A stretch of 64,000 bases of DNA from NCBI GenBank assembly GCA_016721245.1, contig JADKIQ010000004.1:285107-349106 (forward strand), given 5' to 3'. The notes under the pieces are model-generated. The model searched no databases, was not told where the DNA came from, and saw nothing but the letters and a program-made list of their open reading frames with translations. This DNA comes from Sphingobacteriales bacterium (GTDB lineage: Bacteria; Bacteroidota; Bacteroidia; Chitinophagales; JADIYW01). Below are positions 16,447-25,581 of the stretch, one piece after another. The position numbers and the translations under genes were made by a program. The first letter of the stretch is position 1; the number at the start of each line of letters is the position of its first letter.

Positions 16447-17885
16447 TTACTGTTTATTTTTGTCTTTGGCTTCTAAGCCATCCATGAATTGAATAAATCC
16501 TACGAGATTATCAACAGGCATATTCTTGGCAATAATTTTATAGTCTTGTGTAATTACGAATACTTTGGGTGTAGCAATAATATCATATTCTTTTCTGAAA
16601 GCACTTACGCCTCGCATGTCTGCACAGGTTATCCATTGAGATGAACAGTTTTTTGCAGTAAACGCTCTGAAAGAACTATCTGTTTGTTCTGTAGATACAG
16701 CAAATACACGAACACCAAGTGCCTGCAGAGAATCTGTATATAATTTTTTCAATACCGGAATTTCGTGCTGACAGTGACTACAGTCTGAATTCCAGAATAC
16801 TAAAACGGTATATTTACTTTTGAAACATAATCATGAAAAACCTGCATTTTACCTGAAGAATCCTGTACAATAAAGTTTGGTGCAATTTTTCCAATAAGCG
16901 TAGGTTTCACCGCTTCCACACGATCACGCAGTTCCGTCAAACTTTTTTCAGTTGCCCACCATGCTTCTCCACTCAGATAATATTTATCAGAGAGATAAAC
17001 ATAAATAGCATCATGACCCATGATTTCACTTTTAGCATATTTCATAAATAATTCATTCAGGCAAAACTGGAACATGTCTTTATTTGCTCTGGATTTAGCG
17101 ATTACCATATCAATTGACTTAATAATGGAATCAGGCTGAGGAAAAGTGTAATTGTCAAAATACTTTAAAAGTTTTGACTGAAAAACAGGTGTTCTGATAT
17201 AACCTGAATCCGCAAAATCAATATTGTCGAAATAATGTTTTTGGGTATAATGAAATGAATAAAAGGTGTCCACCAAGCTTCCGTTTGGGTTCTTTGGGCC
17301 TTCAGGGATTTCTATATCCAGCATCATGGTCAATAGTTTTGAATAAAATGTTGCAGGATATTTTTTAGTGATTTCTTTTCTGTGTGCTACTATTTTTTTA
17401 GATATTGCTTCAATATCTCCGGCTATTTTCTTGTATGCAGAATCTTTTTTATTCAATCCTTTCAGTTTCTTCTGTAAAGAATCGTTTTCCAACCCTAAAG
17501 GCATCATATAATTCATGTCTTCAAACATCTGTTTGTTCTCAACAGAGTTTTTTACAGTTACATTTTTAATAAAATTAAAAGTGTCTGTACTGATGCTGAA
17601 ACTGGTTTCTTTTATGATGAGGTCAAAAGAGCTGTAACGCATGGATGGAAATGCAACCAGATATACTCCTTCTGCAATATTTTTCTTTCCTTTTAGTACA
17701 GCGACACCTTTAGCATCGAAGTTGAGTGTGTCTTTCACAAATCGTTTATCTCCGAAATAAAATGCCAGAATGCCTATCTGGTTTTCCATTCCTTTTACGG
17801 TTAATGTAATATTGAAATTATTTTCCTGTGAAAAGGTGAGCGTAGTAAATAAAATAAGGCAAAACAGCGTACAATATTTCTTCAT
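16447..17885 (-). CDS. Secreted TlpA-like thiol-disulfide protein, one frameshift
   Basis: A signal peptide (MKKYCTLFCLILFTTLTFSQ) is followed by a beta-rich region (DUF4369-like, residues about 22-110), a helical middle of the DUF5106 type and a thioredoxin domain. The frame breaks near 16,820 within an AAAA run (minus strand); adding one A reads SKYTVLVFWNSDCSHCQHE, which contains the CSHC redox pair, and continues to the cis-Pro region TPKVFV. Restored length is about 479 residues, usual for these Bacteroidetes envelope proteins, which are thought to reduce or isomerise disulfides in the periplasm. The homopolymer position points to a sequencing error. The second-frame stop gives the gene end. 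Confidence 0.85.
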
Positions 17886-18038
17886 AAATGATTGTTTCAG
17901 ATAAGGTTTACAAAATTCGTTCCGAAATTAAGGATTCAGGCATAATTTCTTGTCTAAATGTTTGTTAATTTCTTGATAATTAGCAGAATGCTTTACCTGA
18001 TTAAAATATTCTGCTGATTTTTTATAATTTAGTTGCGG

Positions 18039-18413
18039 ATGAAGTATATATACATTTTAGCTGGTGGTGCTATAGGCAGCTTGATTCGATATTGGGTTTC
18101 AGAGTTGGTGTCCAGTAAATATCCAACTGCATTTCCGACAGGTATTTTCTTCGTCAATATTACAGGAGCATTCATCATTGGGTTATTGTTTGGTCTATTC
18201 ACCGTAAACGGACAGTTGGATGACAAACTCAGGTTTTTGTTGTTTGTCGGATTTTTAGGAGGTTTCACTACGTTTTCTTCTTTTGCGCTGGAAAACATGA
18301 GATTACTCAAAGATGGTTTTATTTTTACCTCTCTGCTTTATATTGTATTAACGAATATAATTGGGATTGGGTTGGCTTTTACCGGTTATTTTCTCGGGTT
18401 GAAATTAAAATAA
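18039..18413 (+). CDS. crcB: Fluoride ion channel CrcB/FluC
   Basis: About 124 residues with four transmembrane segments. Key family features are GGAIGSLIRYWV at the start, NITGAFIIGLLFG in segment 2 with the conserved Asn, and GFLGGFTTFSSFALE with the Phe-box/Thr-Thr-Phe-Ser signature of the double-barrelled fluoride channel. ATG at 18,039 is taken as start; a TTG two codons earlier gives no family residues. It exports toxic fluoride through the inner membrane as a dimer. No fluoride riboswitch was recognised upstream. A terminator overlaps the stop codon. Confidence 0.93.
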   Translation: MKYIYILAGGAIGSLIRYWVSELVSSKYPTAFPTGIFFVNITGAFIIGLLFGLFTVNGQLDDKLRFLLFVGFLGGFTTFSSFALENMRLLKDGFIFTSLLYIVLTNIIGIGLAFTGYFLGLKLK

Positions 18414-18442
18414 AAAAGGTCCGGAAATTTCCAGACCTTTTA
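18413..18442 (+). terminator. Terminator after crcB
   Basis: AAAAGGTC and GACCTTTT enclose a second palindrome GGAAATTTCC; A/T-rich on both sides, so it can serve crcB and the convergent gene at 18,459. Confidence 0.8.
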
Positions 18443-18458
18443 ATGAAATATTTATTTG

Positions 18459-19268
18459 TTACTGAAACTGAAAATCAGCATCCGTTAAGTTTACACCTAA
18501 TTTCAAACTCTTAAATTCATAAATTTCGTAGATACCTTTTTCATCTTCCATTTTGTGGTAGATAGGTAAGTAGTTGGTTTTATCAATATACAATGTAGTT
18601 TTCTTAGCATATGAAGACGGGATTTTGATTACCTGACCTGGTTTTACTTCATCACCGATATCATTTAATTCTTTGATTTTGTATTCAGAAATAGCCAGTT
18701 TTTTCCCGATTGCCCAAACAGACGTTTCACCTGCAGCTACTGTATAGTTGATGATCTTGTAATCTGCATCGTTGATTTCAATTTTCCAGCAGTCTTTGCC
18801 ATCGTAGTTTACAGTACCTAATATTTTTACATAAGAAGATAAATCTTCCCCTTTACGTTGAGCCATACTGGTTTCCAGAATCTTTTTAATTTGCGCAAAA
18901 CCAGCTCTGGTGATAGGATTGTGAACTCCTTTCATTAATAAACTACTGGTTGGATTTAAGCTTAATTTTAAACCTTTTTTTACTCTTACTTCTTTAGAAA
19001 CTGCACCTTCATAAATTAACTGTGCAGACTGTGGCAAGTTAGCTTTAGCGTATATTTTTATAGGACTAGCGATTACTTTAAATTCTACATCACTTTTGCT
19101 GAATTTTCCATCGTTCATGCGTTCCTGTGCATAAAAATGATAGGTCATAGTTTTGGCATTGCCCATAGCAGCCATTACTTTTGGAATTGTTTCCGTCACG
19201 CTTTGTGCGAAGGACAGGTTTGCCAGAAAAATAGCGGCAACAGCTAAAATACTTGTAACTTTCTTCAT
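18459..19268 (-). CDS. Secreted DUF1571-like protein with an inserted LysM domain
   Basis: A 269-residue protein with a clear signal peptide (cleavage after SFAQ, residue 22). The body resembles DUF1571: a lipoprotein-carrier-like beta sheet with RMNDGKFSKSDVEFKV, LLMKGVHNPITRAGF and a C-terminal TTLYIDKTNYLPIYHKMED. Between the strands, at about residues 175-217, lies a LysM-like unit: YTVAAGETSVWAIGKKL then VKPGQVIKIP. LysM binds peptidoglycan, so the protein may sit on the wall from the periplasmic side. The gene is alone between two intergenic regions. DUF1571 assignment is by eye and moderate. Confidence 0.65.
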   Translation of the reverse strand: MKKVTSILAVAAIFLANLSFAQSVTETIPKVMAAMGNAKTMTYHFYAQERMNDGKFSKSDVEFKVIASPIKIYAKANLPQSAQLIYEGAVSKEVRVKKGLKLSLNPTSSLLMKGVHNPITRAGFAQIKKILETSMAQRKGEDLSSYVKILGTVNYDGKDCWKIEINDADYKIINYTVAAGETSVWAIGKKLAISEYKIKELNDIGDEVKPGQVIKIPSSYAKKTTLYIDKTNYLPIYHKMEDEKGIYEIYEFKSLKLGVNLTDADFQFQ

Positions 19269-19335
19269 GCTTTTTTATTATTTATGACTAAAAATAAGAT
19301 GTTTTGTCGAGATTATGCAAAAACTCTGCCAATTT

Positions 19336-20682
19336 TTATGCAATTAGCTGAGAGAGTGCGTCTTTTATTTTTTTAAATGGAAATAAGGCAATGTTAGCCT
19401 CCATCATTTTTTCAATGTCCTCATTACAAAGATTGCCGATACTTCCCTCGTGAGTGTGATGTAACGTAGAAGGTTTATTATAATTACCGCTTTCTACGTC
19501 TTTGCCCACTTTTATATAAGCATCTCTGAACGGCATTCCTTCGTTCACCAGCTGATTCACCGTTTCCACCGTAAAAAGTAATTTATATTTATCGTCTTCG
19601 AGGATATCCGCTTTTACTTCTATGTGATGCAACATGATTTGCGTCATTTCGAGACAGGATTTAATCTCCTCAAAACTTTTTAAATAATCTTCTTTTATGA
19701 TTTGTAAATCGCGGTGATAGCCCGATGGTAAATTAATTAATATCGAATTTATTTGTGCTGGCAGGTTTTGCAGTTTATTGCACTTTGCACGGATGAGTTC
19801 CCATACATCCGGATTTTTTTTATGCGGCATAATGGAAGAACCTGTGGTCAATACATCCGGAAATGAAATGAAACCAAAATTCTGATTCATGTATAAACAG
19901 GCATCCATTGCCAGTCTGGAAAGTGTTGCTGCAATATTGGAGATGGCAAATGCCACATTTTTTTCCATTTTCCCGCGATTCATTTGTGCATATACCACAT
20001 TATAATTCAACTCATCAAAGCCCAACAATTCAGTCGTTAGTTTTCTGTTTAAAGGAAAGGAACCGCCATATCCGGCACCCGAACCTAACGGATTTTTATT
20101 GGCTAATATAAAAGCAGCATATAAAATGCTGATATCATCTGTCAGGCTTTCCGCATAAGCACCAAACCATAAGCCAAAGCTATTTGGCATGGCAAGTTGA
20201 AGATGTGTATAGCCCGGCAGTAATTTATCTTTATGTGTATTGGATAATTGAATCAGTATGTCAAATACATTTTTGGTAAGATGAACGATTTCTTCAATTT
20301 CATTTCTGGTAAAAAGCTTCAAGTCCAGTAAAACCTGATCGTTTCGGCTTCTTCCGCTGTGTATTTTTTTTCCAAGGTCGCCGAGTTTTTTTGTTAGTCG
20401 TAATTCTATCTCGCTGTGAATGTCTTCACTGTCTTCTGCGATAGAAAAATTTCCGGTTTCAATAGTTTGATAAATATTCTTTAACTCAGACTGAATAGGA
20501 GCGAGGTCTTCTTTTAAAAGCAATCCAACTTCAGCCAGCATTTTTGTGTGTGCCAGCGAGCCCAGTACATCAAACTTTGCCAGTAATACATCCAGATTTC
20601 TGTCGTTTCCAACAGTAAACTGTTCGACTTTTTCAGCAAGATTATTTTCCTGTATATCTCCTTTCTGCCAGAGTTTTTTCAC
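19336..20682 (-). CDS. argH: Argininosuccinate lyase
   Basis: A 448-residue member of the fumarase/aspartase superfamily. It has EDIHSEIELRL, the substrate loop SGRSRNDQVLLDL, the GYTHLQLAMP strand with the catalytic His, and the flexible GSSIMPHKKNPD signature loop. It cleaves argininosuccinate to arginine and fumarate, the last step of arginine synthesis in the cytoplasm. It starts two bases after the PPK2 gene and is probably co-transcribed with it and the HerA-like gene, 5-6 kb away from the other arg genes. argG was not found in the window. Confidence 0.95.
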   Translation of the reverse strand: MKKLWQKGDIQENNLAEKVEQFTVGNDRNLDVLLAKFDVLGSLAHTKMLAEVGLLLKEDLAPIQSELKNIYQTIETGNFSIAEDSEDIHSEIELRLTKKLGDLGKKIHSGRSRNDQVLLDLKLFTRNEIEEIVHLTKNVFDILIQLSNTHKDKLLPGYTHLQLAMPNSFGLWFGAYAESLTDDISILYAAFILANKNPLGSGAGYGGSFPLNRKLTTELLGFDELNYNVVYAQMNRGKMEKNVAFAISNIAATLSRLAMDACLYMNQNFGFISFPDVLTTGSSIMPHKKNPDVWELIRAKCNKLQNLPAQINSILINLPSGYHRDLQIIKEDYLKSFEEIKSCLEMTQIMLHHIEVKADILEDDKYKLLFTVETVNQLVNEGMPFRDAYIKVGKDVESGNYNKPSTLHHTHEGSIGNLCNEDIEKMMEANIALFPFKKIKDALSQLIA

Positions 20683-20684
20683 CG

Positions 20685-21443
20685 CTATTTTTTAATGTTT
20701 GTAATCAATTTAGGATATTCCAGTTTCAGGTCTTTCAGTGCATCCCGTACTTTTTGCGCGATTAAAAATTCCTTATACCAGTTGTGGTCAGTTGGAATAA
20801 CATGCCAAGGTGCAGCTTTACTGCAATTCTTAAACACATCTTCATAAGCATTGATATATTGTTTCCAGAGTTTTCGCTCTTCCCAGTCCTGATCTTTATG
20901 CTTCCACATTTTCTCCGGATTGGTTTTGCGTTCTTCCAGTCTTTCCAGTTGTGCTTCCTGCGATACGTGCATGTAAAATTTTAGTATTACGGTTCCGTTA
21001 TGTGTCAGCAGTTTTTCAAAGTTGTTGATAGCATCAAATCGCTGTGAGACCGTTTTCTCATCTATCCATTTGTGTACCCGTTGAATGAGAACATCTTCAT
21101 AGTGTGAGCGATTAAAAATTGTTATCTCACCTTTTGCAGGAGCCACCTGATGTACCCGCCAGAGGAAATCATGTGCAAACTCTTCTTCTGTTGGCTTTTT
21201 AAAACTGTGTACTTTAATTCCGATTGGGTTTAATCCGCCAAAGACATTTTTGGTGACACCATCTTTTCCACTGGCATCCATTCCCTGCAAAATAACCAGC
21301 ATGCTTTTTTTGCCGGATGCAATTAGTACGTCCTGCAAAACTTTAATTTCATCAATTAAAAGCTTGGTTTTTGCTTTTGTTGCATCCTTGTCTGTGCCTT
21401 TTGGAGCACGTGTTGCAATTTTACTGAGTTTTATATCTGCCAT
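20685..21443 (-). CDS. ppk2: Polyphosphate kinase 2 family nucleotide phosphotransferase
   Basis: A 252-residue single-domain PPK2. The Walker A-like loop is LQGMDASGKDGVTKNVFGG and the Walker B/lid region FNRSHYEDVLIQRVH; both are diagnostic. PPK2 enzymes transfer phosphate between polyphosphate and nucleoside mono- or diphosphates. The short length and single domain fit class I or III; which nucleotides are used cannot be read from sequence alone. It lies between the HerA-like ATPase gene (19 bases upstream) and argH (two bases downstream). Confidence 0.92.
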   Translation of the reverse strand: MADIKLSKIATRAPKGTDKDATKAKTKLLIDEIKVLQDVLIASGKKSMLVILQGMDASGKDGVTKNVFGGLNPIGIKVHSFKKPTEEEFAHDFLWRVHQVAPAKGEITIFNRSHYEDVLIQRVHKWIDEKTVSQRFDAINNFEKLLTHNGTVILKFYMHVSQEAQLERLEERKTNPEKMWKHKDQDWEERKLWKQYINAYEDVFKNCSKAAPWHVIPTDHNWYKEFLIAQKVRDALKDLKLEYPKLITNIKK

Positions 21444-21462
21444 GAAATTGAATTTAGATTAT

Positions 21463-23014
21463 TTATTTAAACATACCTTTCAATGCACCCAATAAACCGC
21501 GGGTAATGGTGGTAGTCGCTGTTCTTGCTATTTGTTTTGTTACGGAACTATTGATTACTTTTTCGAAAGTTGATTTCTCCACTCTGCCGGGTTTGCTGGT
21601 AACTTTTGCAGCCTTTGCTTCTGCTTTTGCCTGTTCCGCTTCCGCTTCCTGTTGCTGTAATTGTTCCATTTTAGCACTTAAAATTTCAAACGCACTTTCC
21701 GGGTCAATGGTATCTTTGTATTTTCTGTATAAATTGGATTTCTGAATCAGTGTTTTCATTTCTTCTTCATTCAGAATATCCATACGCGATTGCGGCGGCG
21801 TCATCATGGAATGAACAAGAGGTGTTGGAATTCCTTTTTCATTCAATGCGGTAACAAATGCCTCACCAATACCTAATTGTGTAATCAAATCTTCTACCTG
21901 ATAGAAGGCTGTTTCCGGATAATTTTGCGCTACCAGTTTGATAGCCTGTCTGTCTTTTGCTGTAAATGCACGTAAGGCATGCTGTACTTTTAAACCCAAT
22001 TGTGCCAGAATGCTTTCCGGGATGTCATTCGGATTTTGTGTACAGAAAAAGATACCCACTCCTTTGGAGCGAATCAGTTTGATGATGGATTCCAGCTGGT
22101 CTTTCAGCGCTTTGGTAGCGCTGTCAAAAATCAAGTGTGCTTCATCTAAAAAGATGATTAATTCCGGCTGTTCCACATCACCGCGTTCCGGAAATTTAGC
22201 ATACACTTCAGCCAATAAACTCAACATGAACGTTGAAAATAATTTAGGTTTATCCTGTATATCTGTCAGGCGAACAATATTGATATATCCGTATCCGTTT
22301 TCATCTTTACGCAATAAATCATTCACATTAAAAGAAGTTTCGCCGAAGAATAAATCAGCACCCTGCTGTTCCAGTTCCACCACTTTGCGCAAAATAGTAC
22401 CCACCGTTGCAGGGCTTACGGCTCCGTATTCTTTTTCAAAGGTATCTTTGCCTTCGTTGGTCAGGAATTGCAATACTTTTTTAAAAATCGGGTAAATCAA
22501 CCAGTCCGAAGTTCTGGTCATCACAGAATTTAAACACCATAGCAACCACACCTTCCTGTGTATCGTTCAAGTCTAATATTTTTGATATCAGCACCGGACC
22601 AAACTCCGTAACGGTTGCTCGTAATCTTACGCCATCCTGTGAGGAAATAGACATAAGTTCTACCGGATATGCCTTGGGGTTCCAGGTATTACCGATGGCT
22701 GTCACGCGGTCCGTTATCTTTTGGTTGGAAACGCCGGGTTCTGCAATACCGGAAAAGTCTCCTTTAATATCCATCATTAATACAGAAACGCCATTTTCAG
22801 ATAATTTTTCCGAAAGCGTCTGAATAGTTTTTGTCTTTCCTGTTCCTGTTGCACCGGCAATTAATCCGTGACGGTTTAAGGTTTTTAAAGGAATCTTTAT
22901 TTGAGCATTTGATACAGACTTTGCATCTAACATAGCGCCGCCTACAATGATAGATGGACCGCTAAAGGTATAACCTTGCTGAATTGTTTGAACGAATTGT
23001 TCCTGATTTGCCAT
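21463..23014 (-). CDS. HerA-like ATPase (DUF853), one frameshift
   Basis: The N-terminal part (177 residues) has the Walker A GATGTGKTKT at residues 54-63 and ends ...FGLVDLPDF; the C-terminal part carries Walker B LIIFLDEAHLIF, LIRSKGVGIFFCTQNP and an Ala/Glu-rich coiled tail. The two are joined near 22,485, where the minus strand has five T before six A; removing one T gives DLPDFKKVLQF in a single frame of about 515 residues. This is the size of the DUF853 group of HerA/FtsK-type ATPases. Their substrate is not well known; DNA translocation is inferred from the fold. Homopolymer location suggests a sequencing error. Confidence 0.85.
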
Positions 23015-23077
23015 AAAAAAAGTTTATAATCGATAAAAATAAGGATTTGTATTTATTTAGTTAAAACATAGTTGTTT

Positions 23078-24466
23078 TTATAATTCAAAAACCTCACCCA
23101 GTGAAGGAATTTCCACGGATTTATACTGTTTCTCCAAAAGAGCTGCTTTATAAGCTTCTTGTTTTTTAATTTCACCATGCACCAGAAAAATTTTCTTCAA
23201 TTTATCCGGTTGCTGATTGGCGATAAACTGCAATAACTCCGGCTGATCGGCATGCGCACTCATGCTGCTCATCACTTCAACACTTGCCCGTACTTTTATT
23301 TCCTGATGAAAGATATTTACGGATTCCGGTTTGTCAACGAGTTTTTGTCCCAATGTGCCTTGTGCGCAGTAACCCACGATAAGCACTGTATTTTGGGGTT
23401 TATCCAGCTGATGGAAAAGATGGTGCTTTACGCGGCCTGCATTTGCCATTCCGGAGGCAGCGATGATAATACAAGGCTCGGTAGAGGTATTTAGTGCCTT
23501 CGACTGATTGGCGTCTTTCACATAATGCATGTTATTCCAGCCAAATGGGTTTTCATCTTTTTGCATATACTCGTGAATTTCATCATCGAAACATTCCGGA
23601 TGTATCACAAATATTTCGGTGGCATTCATGGCCAGAGGACTGTCGACATATACATTTATATTTTGCAATTTACCTGAGGTATACATTTTGTCCAGCCGGT
23701 ATAAAATTTCCTGAGTACGACCGATACTGAAGGCAGGTATAATTAGTTTGCCGCCTTTTGAAACGCAGGTATCGTAAATGATTTTCAGAAAATGCTCATC
23801 GCTTTCCGGTGTTTCCTCATGTGTTTTTCCGCCATAAGTGGATTCACAGATAAAATAATCCAAAGCAGGCATAGGAGCCGGGTCGTTCAGGATAGGACGA
23901 TTGTATCTGCCGATATCACCTGAAAAGCCAAGTACAGTTTCTTTACCATTTTCTTTAATTTTTAAAGCAACGGTGGCACTTCCTAAAATATGTCCGGCAT
24001 CAGAGAATAAAACTTCAATGCTATCATTTACGGAAAACCAGTTGTCATATTCTGTACACACAAAATGCTTCAGGCAGTTTTTTGCATCGATTTGCGTGTA
24101 TAACGGCTTTTGAGGTTTCTTAAACTTGCGTGTTTCATATTCCGCATCGCTTTCCTGAATTTTAGCACTGTCTAAGAGCATGATGGCCGATAAATCGCGT
24201 GTGGCAGACGTGCAGTAGATTTTACCGCGAAATCCGTCTTTTACCAGTTTTGGAATTCTGCCGCAATGGTCTATATGAGCATGCGACAATATTAATACAT
24301 CAATTTCGGATGGATTGAAAAACCACTGGCTGTTAAAATCTTCCAGTTCGTCTTCGTGTCCCTGATATAAACCGCAATCGAGTAGTACTTTAAAGTTGTT
24401 TTCTAAGGTGAGCAGGTGACAACTGCCTGTAACCGTTTGTGCAGCGCCGCAAATTTGTAGTTTCAT
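23078..24466 (-). CDS. Metallo-beta-lactamase/beta-CASP RNA-processing-type nuclease
   Basis: A 462-residue protein. The metallo-beta-lactamase part has ILSHAHIDHCGRIP (motif 2, zinc ligands), DAGHILGSA (motif 3) and LGFSGDIGR (motif 4); the beta-CASP part has CESTYGGKTHEE and PAFSIGRTQEIL; the C-terminal RMMBL region has VGYCAQGTLGQKL, MSSMSAHADQPELL and LVHGE. This is the standard order of the YSH1/CPSF73-like bacterial subfamily, an endo/exoribonuclease in the cytoplasm. The role in this organism is unknown. Single gene, divergent from the helical protein gene at 24,611. Confidence 0.9.
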   Translation of the reverse strand: MKLQICGAAQTVTGSCHLLTLENNFKVLLDCGLYQGHEDELEDFNSQWFFNPSEIDVLILSHAHIDHCGRIPKLVKDGFRGKIYCTSATRDLSAIMLLDSAKIQESDAEYETRKFKKPQKPLYTQIDAKNCLKHFVCTEYDNWFSVNDSIEVLFSDAGHILGSATVALKIKENGKETVLGFSGDIGRYNRPILNDPAPMPALDYFICESTYGGKTHEETPESDEHFLKIIYDTCVSKGGKLIIPAFSIGRTQEILYRLDKMYTSGKLQNINVYVDSPLAMNATEIFVIHPECFDDEIHEYMQKDENPFGWNNMHYVKDANQSKALNTSTEPCIIIAASGMANAGRVKHHLFHQLDKPQNTVLIVGYCAQGTLGQKLVDKPESVNIFHQEIKVRASVEVMSSMSAHADQPELLQFIANQQPDKLKKIFLVHGEIKKQEAYKAALLEKQYKSVEIPSLGEVFEL

Positions 24467-24584
24467 ATTTTAGTTGTAAGTGATAAGTAGTAAGTATTAA
24501 GTAATAATTCGAAAGTTACTGATTATTTCATTCAATTTAGAAAAAATAACGATAGAACTGTTAACCATAAGACACTAACTTTTA

Positions 24585-24592
24585 TATCTTTG
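24585..24592 (+). promoter_or_regulatory. Candidate -7 element TATCTTTG
   Basis: Exact TAnnTTTG 18 bases before the ATG at 24,611; the -33 element is unclear. Confidence 0.4.
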
Positions 24593-24610
24593 TTTAATAA
24601 AAATAAAACC

Positions 24611-25078
24611 ATGTTACAGGATATTTATAACGACATACAGGCAAAAATACAGCAGCAGATTCAGGAGAAATTTGGATTGAGTGCTGACCAGACTACACAG
24701 AGCACCAATGTGCTGCTGGAAAATTTTAAGAAATTCTTTTCGGAAGATTTGATGGCGGGCGGCATGAGCGGCTTGAGGGATCTGATGAATAATGGGTTGA
24801 ATGACATTAAAACCAACCCGACGCTGCAGAATTTACGCGAGAACTTATTGAATGATTTAGTGAATAAAGTTGGTTTGGCAGAAGATACGGCACAAAAAGT
24901 ACGTGATTTCTCCCTGACGGAAGTGTTCGAGCGTTTTAAAACGGAATTTACAGATGAAAACGGCAAACCAGATTTCGGTAAAATCATGAGCAAACTTTCC
25001 ATGGATGATTTAAAAGGAAAAGCACAGGAAGTGATTAATAAAATGGGTGTTGATATTGGTAAGTTGTTTGGGAAGTAG
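24611..25078 (+). CDS. Conserved hypothetical helical protein
   Basis: About 155 residues from the ATG at 24,611 (MLQDIYNDIQAKIQQQIQEKFGL); a start seven codons earlier overlaps the promoter region and is unlikely. The protein is almost entirely alpha-helical with regular amphipathic repeats, Gly/Met linker (LMAGGMSGLRDLM), no signal peptide, no transmembrane segment and no catalytic motif. It is not recognised. Codon use matches neighbours. It could be a small cytoplasmic structural or DUF937-like protein, but that is a guess. Confidence 0.6.
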   Translation: MLQDIYNDIQAKIQQQIQEKFGLSADQTTQSTNVLLENFKKFFSEDLMAGGMSGLRDLMNNGLNDIKTNPTLQNLRENLLNDLVNKVGLAEDTAQKVRDFSLTEVFERFKTEFTDENGKPDFGKIMSKLSMDDLKGKAQEVINKMGVDIGKLFGK

Positions 25079-25095
25079 TAACTACTATCTTTTGA

Positions 25096-25569
25096 ATGAT
25101 GGAAAGAGTACGATTGTCTAATAAAATATATTCACTTTATTTAGTAATTATATTGGTTCCAATTATTACAGTCGGAGTAGTATATAATAACTTTTCAAAA
25201 TTTAATTTTCTTGTATTATTACTTACATCTGCTCTTGTTGTTATAATTGAGTTTGCTTTTGTCCGATTTATAAATGCATTTAAAGCATTAGAATTTGATG
25301 AAAATAATCTTTATATAATTGAAAGTGAAGATGAAATAATTATTCCGTATGAATGATATTGAAGTTGTTAAACTAACAATGATATTTAACATTAAAAAAA
25401 TAGTGCGTATAAAATATGATAACTTAGATCATGAAATAAAAAAGAGATTTATTTTATGCCAAATATGTGGAGTAATAATGATTTATTTAAATTTCAAGAT
25501 TTAATTAAACAAAAGAATCCAAATATAATTATTAAGAATTTTTCATCATCATTCGACTTAGATCAGTAA
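25096..25569 (+). CDS. Small membrane protein of unknown function, probably two frameshifts
   Basis: The open frame 25,096-25,356 gives 86 residues with two hydrophobic segments (LYLVIILVPIITVGVVY and FLVLLLTSALVVIIEFAFV) and then a soluble start FDENNLYIIESEDEIIIPYE. Two base changes, near 25,350 and at a short T run near 25,452, extend it in frames reading IEVVKLT, KIVRIKYDNLDHEIKKRFI and MPNMWSNNDLFKFQDLI to a TAA at 25,567-25,569, for about 157 residues. The result resembles the two-helix plus PH-like-domain proteins (STM3941 type) seen in many bacteria. Function unknown. It converges with argE. Confidence 0.5.
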
Positions 25570-25581
25570 AATTAACGGTAA

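Noticed and set aside
16447..17885. Two separate genes (a DUF5106-type protein and a small thioredoxin-like protein)
   Set aside because: The missing CSHC active site appears only when the frames are joined, and one base in an A run joins them, so this is one broken gene.
17886..18038. Possible fluoride riboswitch before crcB
   Set aside because: The 150 bases upstream do not show the conserved GG...GATGG...CGCC start or the pseudoknot loops of that riboswitch.
21463..23014. Programmed frameshift in the HerA-like gene
   Set aside because: Homopolymer indels of the same kind occur in several unrelated genes here, which favours sequencing error.
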